Part shown: piece after piece, positions 21,802 to 32,422 of the stretch
Position numbering within the stretch: position 1 is the stretch's first letter
How the letters are laid out: each line of letters starts with the position of its first letter
Source of the DNA: Paracamarosporium sp. OC-R06-R3
Taxonomy: Eukaryota > Ascomycota > Dothideomycetes > Pleosporales > Didymosphaeriaceae
Assembly (NCBI GenBank): GCA_019828545.1
Contig: JACVRA010000303.1
Location: forward strand, 67,920 to 131,919
Length of the DNA stretch: 64,000 bases
Direction: 5' to 3'
Translations under genes and position numbers: made by a program
The notes under the pieces: generated by a model
Databases searched by the model: none
Told to the model about the DNA's origin: nothing
What the model saw: the letters and a program-made list of their open reading frames with translations, nothing else

Positions 21802-23788
21802 GACGCAGGACGAACGAGCCGATTCAGAAGTCGGGGAAGGCCTTTGGAAAGTAAAATAACCGTTGGAATTTCGAGAGCGTGTTGAGCGAGCCTCTTAGTG
21901 GCATGAGGGCGCGTTAGGGAACCGAGGTGCCGCCTTTGAGTTAGCGGGATTGCTTTATAACGCAGAAATGTGCGCTACGGTTAGACTATCCGTAGAGTTT
22001 TGCTCAAGCCGGCTGATCCAAGCACCAATCACTACCTGCTCATCATCGTAAAGGTCCACTTGCACGGTCTTTTCTGGTTTTCATTAGCTCTCAGTGCTCC
22101 CTGATGAGCCGGCTTGAGCAAGACTCTACCGTATTTGAGATGAGCCTGCAGAATTATTATGGTTTCACGAAGCAAACCTGTACACATACAGATTTCGTAT
22201 GCACCTAAAACCAAAAACTTTCTTGATTACTACTATGACTGAGTCTCAAAACTGCCTCGCAAGTCATACAGCAGAACACTACGTCTTGATAAGTCTAGTA
22301 CGATTAAAAAGTCTCCGCCGGGAACTTTGACCATTGTTCCAGTAGCGCCCGAAGGTCCCACATCATCGCATAATGTGTATAGTAATCAACGAACAAACGG
22401 AGACATTCTATCAAGGGTGAACACTCGCCTGACCTGACTTTCTCGCATTAAGGTTTTGCATCGGACGAAGTAGGAATATACGAGCGATTCGAGATAACAT
22501 AACATTGCGTAGCCGAACACTCGGTCAAAGCCTTCTGTAGGTCGAATTACCTCTTTTTGCAAATGCGCCTATGAATGGTATTGAATCCTGGATAGTGGCC
22601 ATTAGCAGGCATAAAACTACAGTCGTTTAGCTTCCTTTTGGGACGTCGGGAGAATTCAAACAATGGGCTTTAGCGATGTGAGAAGCACCACCTGCTAAAA
22701 GAATTTAAAACTACCACTGCTACACTCGATACTACCCGGAAATGTGAACCGGATGCACCAGGCCTGCAGGGAAGTGATGCTGGTGGCTAGGGCCACGAGA
22801 ATGGATCCGGTATTATCACGCTAGTACCAGAGATTGCGGACAAGCTGAAGAACAACAGTTCCTCTTAAACTTCTCTCGTGAACGCAGGCGGAATCATGGA
22901 TGGGAGGGGTACGGCAGTAGCAATCGCGCTAGGAGCCGCAGAAGTAATCATAAGCACTCCGTTCCTTGGGCTAACAGAATGTAAACTGGAAGATGCTGCT
23001 TGGGGAGAGATACTTTCGGTAATTGATAGGGGATAATCAACATTTAGATTGCAAGTCTGGGACGACATATGGGGTTCAAATCTATGGCCTAGGCTTTACG
23101 ACGGCAGATGTCTTCAGAACGCTATATACGACAACTGCAGGGCGACCATGAATATAGAGTCGGTTCGTTGATAGTATTGCGAAGGTATTATCAGTGTGCA
23201 AACGGGTCGTGGAAGGGTATGAGACGTAAGGGATGATGGTGTAGTAGCATCCAAATCCGGCTTCAGATTAGGCACCTCCTTCGCCAGCTGATCGCATACC
23301 CAAGGTGTTTCCTGTGTCGATTTAGCCGGTTGTAGGGGCGAGGTATGATGGCAACGGTGGAATAAACATGCGTATTCGCTGATCAAACTGTAGGAGACGA
23401 CATTGTCAATCGCCAGGCCGTATTGGCCTCGGGATATATATCCCCGCCACCAAGTGCGACCCTCTGAAATATGACAATTTCAGCGAGCATACTTCATAGG
23501 AATTATTGCGATCGCATATCAGTAAATTTTTTTGCAGTCGCATGCGCCACCTACCAGTGTTTTGCCTGCAGATTAGGCGCCATCCTGAACATTTGCTATC
23601 AGACCCTTCTCGATTCACCCATTGCTTATGGTAACATTTTTCCATGCCGTACATGTATCAATTCCACCCTTGAAATTGCTAAGAGTTTTAGAGAAGCCAT
23701 GACCACCGTCGAAAATAGGGAAAAGCGCATTGTGTGCATTCGCAGATGCGACCTCAGTATGGACTAATTTCAACGTCCAAGCCAGAAC
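21802..23788. other. Gene-poor stretch, left part of the accessory island
   Basis: No supported gene. It contains an inverted repeat at 21991-22131. One Ser/Pro/Ala-rich minus-strand frame at 22865-23068 (67 codons, true ATG) reads like protein but is too short and isolated to call. Frames at 23114-23386 (-) and 23471-23767 (+) lack recognisable content. The AT content is higher than in the surrounding gene blocks. Confidence 0.4.
21991..22131. repeat. Imperfect inverted repeat, MITE-like
   Basis: The arm at 21991-22014 (CGTAGAGTTTTGCTCAAGCC and on) matches, in reverse complement, the arm at 22107-22131 with only a couple of differences. The enclosed spacer is about 92 bases. The layout resembles a very small non-autonomous element or a long hairpin; a clear target duplication was not seen. 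Confidence 0.5.
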
Positions 23789-24028
23789 TCAGTCACACAA
23801 GTTACTGTAGATTGTATCTTGCTTGGAAATGACTTTTACAATAGCATAGAAAGCAGGATTAATGTTGGTAGCCCATCTCGACTTTGCATCATAGAAAACC
23901 GGCGTTCTAGGCGTGTGGTACTTAACAGCCATATCGAGTTTAGGCTTGGGTTCTTTACATGGATCTCCAATAGCTGCAGCATATACCATAGTTGCAAGGG
24001 ACAATGTCTTGAGTATGAGAGCCACCAT
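23789..24028 (-). CDS. Candidate small secreted protein (79 aa)
   Basis: A 79-residue frame begins at ATG 24028 in a near-ideal context (CTACCATGG). Residues 1-19 (MVALILKTLSLATMVYAAA) have the n-, h- and c-regions of a signal peptide with an Ala-x-Ala cleavage site. The mature part of about 60 residues is Lys-rich with two cysteines, one near each end, which could form one disulphide. No family is recognised. Small size, secretion signal and location in a gene-poor stretch fit a fungal secreted or effector-like protein, but chance frames of this length exist and there is no homology evidence. Further exons cannot be excluded. Confidence 0.4.
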   Translation of the reverse strand: MVALILKTLSLATMVYAAAIGDPCKEPKPKLDMAVKYHTPRTPVFYDAKSRWATNINPAFYAIVKVISKQDTIYSNLCD

Positions 24029-27000
24029 GGTAGTACTTGGTGTGCAGCCTGTCTAACGAGTTCAGCACATAGCCCTGGCAACTAAAGTATGCTGCAGGTA
24101 CAGCTCTGGTAATGACACAACACACTCATGTTTCTTAAGCCATCATCAGACGTCTGCGTTTTTGGTCGGATAAAAGGCTACCTAGAGGCCCGTGCCAAAG
24201 AGCATGACTGCGGACTTCGCTTGACACACGTGGCTCGCTTTGCCGACGATCACAACATGTTATGCGTAAACTGAATCGCGTGCAGGACGATTATATCCGG
24301 GGCACGTGTGTAGTGCACGGGGCTGTTCACGACATGCTCTAGGCCGTTCTCTAGACATGTCTTCTCGCCGAAGTGCGAATTGGTTAGAAGCACATGGATT
24401 TTGATTATTATAGAAGGCAATCGGATTCAGGTTCTCCCAAGCATGAGTCTCTGGGCGTCTGGCTGAAACGGGCGCGTATTTGGCGGGATTAAGGTACTGG
24501 ATTCTTATCCTAGTTCTTTGGCGGGAAGAGATAAGGTTCCTGACGCTGAGAAAAAGAGAAGATGACTGTGGTATATTTGGAGACGTATGCACAAAGAGAA
24601 GATATGACACATTGAAAATGGTGCAATACTTAGTATCGAGTTATTTTTTGGAATTCGGCTTGGAATAGATGATCGCGTAGGGAAGGTCACCGTACTCCAC
24701 GGTCATCCTACCAGCTGATCTGCATATAAGCCTATGCGGCTGAGTGTTTCAGCCCTATTTGAATGGTTAGTATATTCGTTTGATTCGGCTCTTTACTAAT
24801 ATTCGAGTCGAAAGAAGACGAATTTTTTCTTGGTTCCTTTGAAGCCAAATAAGAAAAAATAAAACTCAAAACGATTCGAGTCGTCACCCTCAGTGGATTT
24901 TTTTGAGTATATTATCCTGTGGCGAAGCAGAGGAGACATGGCTGTGACAGTACACTCCGGATAGCGAGATATAGAAAGCGAGGTCTAGAGGTCCAATCTA
25001 GAATCGATGCGATATCTAGACGCTCTCTTGCGTCTCCGAAGCTTGTTGATGCATCGAGTAAGGCATGTTACGGCCGTACCTTAGAGCTTCATGCACAGGA
25101 GTGCATGCGGCACGGTAGGAAAGGGTTTGTCGCTCTTCGCTACACTGAAATATATCACTTTCCAAATGCAAAAGGGTATTAATGAAAGTACCTAAAAATA
25201 GCGATTTACTAACTATACCTACCTAGCGCTGATGTTTTCTTTTTCTCTCCTTTTTTCGCTCGTTTCATTTTGTCTTGTTCATGTCCTAAGACAGTTGTTA
25301 ATTGTTCCAAAGGCCGTAGGCGATCAGGCAATCATCGCCAAGTATGCTCCCCTCCCACACTCGTTCAGGATCGTTTAGGTTATTATCAGCATGAATCTCA
25401 CCTATATCCTATAGAAGAAGCTTCAAAGGCATGTTTGAGAACGGAAAGTTATTACTAGATTTGGAACGATTATGCTTGTTGTTTTAGACAATGTTTGGGA
25501 ATCTTCCGTGCTGCGAATTCCTTCGCAAGCGCCCTACCCTAACGCTGCTACCGACCTGGAACTAGAATCGGACTCTATGCTTCCGTTTGCCGACATATTG
25601 GAATCCTACATTACGCCATTTGACGAGGTCCGACGCCGACCTTGACGCTCGTTAGCGTCACCAGCCACTATAGCCTCCGTGGAAAGTGTTCATTTACAGT
25701 GGGGTCTGTGCAATACGGATACGTAAAGAACCGTTACAACTCCTCTATGCCAATCCCCAAGTCACAATGCTGCGCCACAATTCTTCAGTCATATGTAGCT
25801 TGATGACAGCGCTCTAGGGGCCGATATTACTACACAACAATCGCCATGTCTCGAACACTTACCGAGGCCAAGGCTTCGGTCCGGGGTGTCATTCCCCAAA
25901 TGAAAGATGTTTTTCAAATACACGCCGAGGTGCATTTAAAATTAGCGCCGAGAATCAAAGGCTTGCATAAATCACAGATGACTCCTGACAAGCTGTGCCT
26001 GGAAAAAATATGCCAGAGTGAACCGGTCGAGCCATTAGGAATGCCATTCATCTACTGATTGCAACCGAAGGATGCGATCTCTTCGATCATAAACTACAGT
26101 TCGGTCTGCATGTGTTCCGCTTTGTTGTATGATTGGTGCATTCTCTCTTCCTTCTTGCGATTTCTTCGCCGACTTCATCAGGAAGCGAAGAGCGAGAGGA
26201 TTTTCCGCAGTACCGACTCTTTTCTTTTTCCAAACGAAATGCCCCGATATGCACCTCATGCACGCTACGGACTCTGCTAAGGTGTCTAGATATTCAAGAC
26301 AGGTGGCATTCACTTTTCAAGAGTCAGGATCCTGGTCGTTTTCTGCAGATGCTGCATTAGCGCTCGGAGTTCGAGTGATAGTGGGGCACCAGTTCACAAC
26401 CAATGCCATGAATGACGCAAATGGTTTTGCATAGCCAGCGCGGAAGCTGGAAATGATGTTCGCACGTATCATTGTGCAGTCGACCTGCGGAATCATTCCT
26501 TCTGTCAACATAGGTGCTACGGGAGAGTGCATGCGGCGAGTGAACGAGTGGGTATATGCAGGCATGGTTAGTTTTCAAGATCCGGGTTGGTATCGACCTA
26601 ACCTTATCCGTTAACAGACAGTAATTGATCGCGTGGCTGGCTGCGGGCGCTATTCGGTTCGGAACAGCCGTTGTGGTCTTAACTCGCACGTGCTAGGATG
26701 TTGTTCCTGGCCCCACGCATGTAGGATAGCCGTCATAGGAGCGAGGCTATCCAATGCGTTCGAACGTAGATCGTGCGTGCACCCAGATAACTGCATGGTA
26801 CTTGTCCGCTAAGCAAGGGATATGATGTCCATCTCAGGCCCCGGCCTTGAACTATCTCCGCATCCTCTTAGCATAGTACTACCCATACAAATATTCACTA
26901 CCGCGCCACCGTGACCTCATCGATTTAACGCGCCGAAGGCCGGAAGTATAGTACCAGATCGAAAAGCTGGCGGTAGTCGGCTTCGGTATCGTAAGTTCTG

Positions 27001-27084
27001 TTTTAACATATCACAGTTATACTTTTGATTGATATTTTATACTAGAGATAGTTGGTCTGCTTTGAAACCGCACCTCGCGCCGAT
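24029..27084. other. Gene-poor stretch of the accessory island
   Basis: Three kilobases without a supported gene. Frames at 24260-24610 (-) and 25846-26058 (+, true ATG, 70 codons) have no recognisable content. A short palindrome (7-base arms, 4-base loop) lies at 25643-25660. The decamer ATTCGAGTCG occurs twice, near 24800 and 24873. I saw no transposase, reverse transcriptase or LTR motif. Confidence 0.4.
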
Positions 27085-28439
27085 ATGCTCAATGCTCAAC
27101 AAGAGTCGCCCATGCGACGTACTGTTTGCATACCAGGAGAAGGACGTGTCAGACTTCGGTCCTCTTGCGATGGTATTTACACTCTCAAAGCACAGCTGAG
27201 AGAGGCATACGCTCATGATTTCAAGCTTGCTCGATCGCAAAAGTAAAATGCGACAGCCAATACCCGTGTGAACGATGTCAAAATAACGCCATCAGCTGTC
27301 TTTACAGTCCCTCCAGACGTCATGGGAAGCAGCCGTGGGCAAAAAGGGTAGCCGAGCAGCATCAACGATATTTGCAGTCGACAGTGTACAGTCAAACTTC
27401 ACAGGCTTCCGCTGCGATAAACCCATTTATACCTTTCCATCCGCATCCTGGAGCCCCAGAAACGCTTGCAATGCCATCGAATGTATCACTTGTCTCGCCA
27501 ACAAGCCCAATGACAAACGTTTCGTCAGTGACGAGTCCATTGGGTAGTCCGGCGGCGGATCATCATTACAATATTGCAGGGCAATTTCAATTTCAAAATA
27601 CATGGCCAGGAGGAACCCCAGCTATTGCGCCAGCACTGTCTTCGAGTCCAGACAATACAACAAGGATGACCATTTCAGAAGCAAGTATGTCGCCACTGCT
27701 TGAACCAGCTTTCCAACCTTCAGTACATGACTGCGAAGCCAAAGCTCTTACCACGCTTCAGTCCTTGCACATGACACCTACGGAGCCTCCAACGCCAGGG
27801 ACTCCTGGATTGCAGCAGAATCCACCACTCGACAAGATTTTGCATGTTAACCGTGTTGCCATTGGTACACTAGCAACTTTGTTGCAGTGTCATTGTGCAC
27901 AACAACCACATCTTGCCCTCATTTACATGGCCACGATCTCAAAGGCCCTTTTTTGGTACCGGCTGGCCGCCAATTTGTCGTTCAAATATTCAACTCAGCT
28001 CTCTGAAGTCCATAATCAACCACCACCGCAACATTCACAAACGCTACCATACTCTGTTTCTCCTCGACCCAGCATGCCGACTGCCACTACGAACGCCGCT
28101 TCAAATCCAGGTGAAGCACCTAAAGCAAACGTTATACAGATCGGCATGTTTGACTTGGAGGAGGAAGACGAAGCGATTCTCGTGCGTAGCGTGGTCATGG
28201 CTGAAGTAAAAAAAGCGGGCCGTCTAGTGAGTCTCATGAGAAGCGGCGGTACAGGGACAAATAAAGGAGAAGGAAATCAGCCAGAAAGCCTGAGTGTAGG
28301 CTCGTGGTATAGAGCCGGTGGTGAGAAACTGGAGATGGAATTGCAAGACACCCTGCGAGAGGCAAGGGGATGCGCGAGAAGCGCAACGACTCACGACGGG
28401 TATGCGGGTTCAAGTGGACAACAACAATGGCCGGTTTGA
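27085..28439 (+). CDS. AflR-like Zn2Cys6 transcription factor
   Basis: Two exons (27085-27172, 27226-28439) with a 53-base intron encode 433 residues. The intron splits the zinc cluster, and splicing restores a perfect C-x2-C-x6-C-x5-C-x2-C-x6-C pattern with cysteines at 28, 31, 38, 44, 47 and 54, so the model is well supported. A basic linker (SRRHGKQPWAKR) follows, as in AflR of the aflatoxin pathway. The middle is Pro/Ser/Thr-rich. The C-terminal half contains the AflR regulatory-domain pattern: LATLLQCHCAQQPHLAL, KALFWYRLAA, then DLEEEDEAILVRSVVMAEVKKAGRLVSLM. Such factors bind DNA in the nucleus and usually switch on a secondary-metabolite gene cluster. No polyketide synthase, peptide synthetase or tailoring gene lies beside it here, so its targets are unknown. 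Confidence 0.87.
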
Positions 28440-31083
28440 ACTCACCTAAAGGATGTAATGCCAAGCCTGGCGTTCGTCAGCTTTCTGGTGGATGAAGGAT
28501 GGCAAAGTCGTCTATCGTCTATCGTCTATTCAACTATCATGTTTTGTGGTCGCTTGTTATCCAAACTGGATACCGTGTAGACCAACCATCTGCCGGTCAC
28601 TATCATTCGGATGCTTTCAATTAGCCGCGACTAATTGTGTTAGGGTCTCAGCGTTGGGAAGCATGCTGAGCCCCTGCAGACACATCATCCAGGAACACAT
28701 GGTTCAGACGCAGGGTCACTTGGTCGGGAAGGATGAAGCTCAGACGCGGAAGGATCAATGGGATGAGCAATAAGCAAGAGGGAGATCGGATGAATCCTAT
28801 ACGCCAAGGCCTGCGCTATACGAGATTAAGGGAGTCCAACAACAAACCCTGTGAAGGACATTGACTCCTGTCCTTCTCGCGTCGGCTTGCCTCAAACAGG
28901 AAGACGACCTTAGACAAGCTTTCAACGTACTTTTCGATGTTAGGTCTATCGATTTTGAAAAGTCAATGTTGTTGTTCGATGTACGCGCTCCAAGCGGCTG
29001 ATGTTCAGCTGAGCAATCATCGACCCACGCGAGAGAACCGAGAGAACCGAGTACCAAAGTTTGTACGATACTCTGCCCTCGTTCGGTCGTTTAATCTTTT
29101 CTTGAATCACTTTGCGAAGATGCTCCACACTTTCCTTGTCGCCCGGAATTCCGCTCACGGGGACTCATGGATGCGCGCTATAGGACAGCAAGCTGACGGC
29201 AATAGTCTTGCGACAACCGTCATCTTGCACCACCTTAATTCTAGAGCACATCTAGAGGATCAATGTCAGGCAAACTTGGCCGCGGTTCTAGGATTATCAC
29301 ACGATGGGAACAGCGCAGAAAAGACGCGTCCGCTTATGATCAACCGAACGTGACCGTGTTCGGTACGAAGGGGAGCATAGCATTACTAACGAGATTGGGC
29401 TTTCATTACATTGAGTCTTGGGCTGTGATGCATTGAAGGAGGTTATCCGAGCTGCTAGAAGTCACTAGGACAACACTACTGTACGGGCCATGAAGCTCGC
29501 TGCCATCATCCGCGCCAGCTGCAGGTCTCGAGGTGTGATAGATGTTCAGCATTGGCCTCAACGCCTCAAGCATTGTCAATCTCTGTTCGCAGCATATTGA
29601 TTCTTTCGGCGCGCGTACAAGAACGGCACCTAGCGAACCTGTGGACAGTCATCTGATATGAAGTGCGAGATGGGGACGAAACCGAGTGGGCGTCCTAGCG
29701 AGACTGAAACGACTATCGAGCCATCGTCCAGATCGTCCTCGGGATTTGTGTTCTCCCGAAAAGCCCGCCTTGTTTCTCTTCACACCGATCGATGATCCTA
29801 CAGGTTATTGCCGACTGCGCAGAGCACGACTCCGGCCTCTTCGGTGGCCATCGGCAGTCAGGTATTGCTGATGCTGTGCAACGTGCCCACCAGGGAGATA
29901 CTTAATCGTTTGCTACAGTCTCACATAGGCCTCCTTGCAATCAAAACACCTGGCAAGAGCCAGCCGCGATCCGTCGAAGGATCAGGATCCAGAGATCGTA
30001 CGGCGGTTCGGCTAGTAGCAGCCGAATTCGCAAGACTTCGCGCGCAGCCCACATGGTTCGATCCTTCGAGCGCATCGTTACAAGGACCAACCGGATTTTC
30101 CATTGTAGAACCGGATCGACTCTTTGCTGGATCAACCATCGAGGTACTCTCTAAAGTCCGGATTGTTACTATTTTATGCTAGGGTTACTAGATAAATCTA
30201 ACCAAATGGAGTGAGAGACTAATCCGTAGAGCCAGCGAGAGAGTGACCAAAGCCCGCATTAATAGGTAACTCGGATGCCCCGGTTCTTAAGTGTTTCAGG
30301 CCACTGAGTCATTTAAATCAATCTTTAGATACGTAATAGTGAGCTCTAGATTACCTTTGTACGTCAAGATAAACGTTGCGGTAGGAACATCGAACCACGA
30401 GAGATCGAGTCAAGTCAGAATACACGGCGGCCCAGAAGATGGAGGTTTCTCTGCTGGGATCTCCACGAATAATTGAATTGTTGTATTTCCTGAAATAATC
30501 CACACCGCTAAATGTCTGGTATTGTTCCACCCATTGTTTGCACAAAGGTCTCGTTATATAATAACCAAGAGTCCAGAAAGCTCTTTAGAGTAAATTTACT
30601 ACAGTACGAGTCTGTAGAGCCCAAAACAAAGCAAACATGTTAGCAATATCCGTAAAACACCTGTCGCCGCTCCAACTCGTGATAACATTTATCAAGACAG
30701 TGTAATTATCAATGCTTCCGCACCTCCGTCACATCACGCACCTAATCATTCACGTTCTCTCCATTACTCCCTCAAATCCCACGTTCAACTTTACATATCA
30801 CCACACAACAACAAGTCCCAACGACTTAGATCTCTCCTATACTAATTCCAAGAGTAGTCTTCCACCCTACCTCACCTTACAAAACCCTTGTACCCAAAAG
30901 AACCACCCGCGCGCGAGTCGATAAACTTGTCCCTCCCATACCATCCAACGACCCAATTCTCCCATCACCACCCATAAGCCAATCTCAAACACTCAACACA
31001 ATCCCAAGAACTACATACCCATCCTAACCCTACACCTATCCTTAACAGCACAGCACAGCACAGCACGCAGCCACAAACCCACA

Positions 31084-31119
31084 CCTCCCCCTCCCCCTCC
31101 CCCTCCCCCTCCCCCCTCC
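31084..31119. repeat. CCCCCT hexanucleotide microsatellite
   Basis: About six units of CTCCCC/CCCCCT in a row. The complementary strand is a G-run array that could form G-quadruplex structures. Confidence 0.85.
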
Positions 31120-31442
31120 AAACCCGAAGCCATCAACCCATCACAAAATCCAAATCCCAGCCCGTAGAACCCCCCAATAAACCCCAAAAACACTCAACCA
31201 AACCAGCCAAACCAAGTGCAACAATTTCTCCTCATCAAGACCCAACCACTCCCTCCGCATCGACGCCCCCCACCCAACGATCAAACTCTACGCCACGCAC
31301 CCAACTACAAAAAAGTACGGTGCTTTCCTCCCCTTCCATTTTCCTGACATCCTGTGGAAAGAACCCCGCAACTAGATACCGTATACACATCTAAACATGC
31401 ACATCTCACATCATTTCCGCCCCAGTACTATGGAAAAACTGA

Positions 31443-31464
31443 CTAGCTAGCTAGCTAGCTAGCT
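31443..31464. repeat. TAGC tetranucleotide repeat
   Basis: Five or more units of the self-complementary tetramer TAGC/GCTA. A similar array occurs at 56910-56930. Confidence 0.85.
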
Positions 31465-32422
31465 GATGGACAGACTGGATCGGACTTACCACAGCGCAGT
31501 GCAGCGCAGCGCAGCGCAATTGCGTATACTACCCCGCAATACATACACTACACTACACGACACGACACTACATGTACCACAGTCCAGCCATGAAAAGGAG
31601 ACGCGCGCTGGAGGAATCGCGTTTCGCAGAGTACACAGAGGTAGACTACGTCGATACCAATACCACTACCAACTACGTCCATCCGTACCTCATTATCTCC
31701 GCATATCCCACCGGAGAATAAAAAAGGCATGCGTCCTCTTACATCACATCACACACATCACACACATCACCAAAAGTAACGTAACTAAAAAAGGGTATAT
31801 TCATCCCACCCCCTCTCACCCTATACTATCTCCTCTCCACCACCCCACCTAACTACCATCTACCATCCTACATAAAACAATAATTACTTCCTTCCATCCA
31901 TCCACCACGCCCAAAAACCAAAAAAGAAAAAAAAAACACGAAAATCATACAAAGCGCATAACATTTCTCGTTCATCGATCGTTCAGGTCAAAGTGTGTCC
32001 GTCTGTATGTCCGAAAGTCGAGCCCTGCTGCGACTGGGAGGAGAACCGAGGGGCTGGGGCTGGGGCGGGTGTTTAGGGGCGAGACGGAGGGAGGGAGGGA
32101 AGGGGAGTGTAGTTCGTTTGTGGATGTTGGTTGGTGTTGAGCGATTTCGGTGTGTGCGGTGGGTGAGTGTGTGGGGGAATGAGAGGCGTCGGTGGGTGTG
32201 TGGGATGTATGTAGATGTCGAGTCGTTGTGTGTCGGGTGATTGATTGGAAGGATGTGCGGGGGTTGAGTCGATGTGTTTTGTTCGTTCGGTCGTATCGTT
32301 GGTCGTTCAATTTAAGGAGAGAGAGAAAGAGATGGGGACGGTAGTACAGTAGTACAGGAGGATGTGGCCCACGTGACGGGGACCCGTTCGACGGTGCATG
32401 TTGTCGAAATGATGCAGCGAGT

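Larger units (their letters stand above)
28440..32422. other. Gene-poor stretch with C/A-rich and simple-sequence DNA
   Basis: Four kilobases without a supported gene. The left part (28.5-30.6 kb) has mixed composition and only short frames. From about 30.7 to 31.95 kb the top strand is strongly A/C-rich and nearly guanine-free over long runs, with CCCCCT, CACAG, CACAT and TAGC simple repeats. The rest (31.96-32.42 kb) is the 3' flank of the KDEL-ending gene. A frame at 31972-32955 (-) overlaps that gene's last exon in another frame and is a shadow. Confidence 0.45.

Noticed and set aside
22865..23068. 67-codon Ser/Pro-rich minus-strand frame
   Set aside because: It has a real ATG but no homology, signal or supporting exons; kept only as a note in the island description.
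25643..25660. Perfect 7-base palindrome with 4-base loop
   Set aside because: This size is expected by chance in 64 kb, and there is no neighbouring gene or T-run to make it a terminator.
30045..30075. GGTTCGATCC as a tRNA T-loop
   Set aside because: The flanking five-base stems do not pair and no acceptor or anticodon arms can be drawn.
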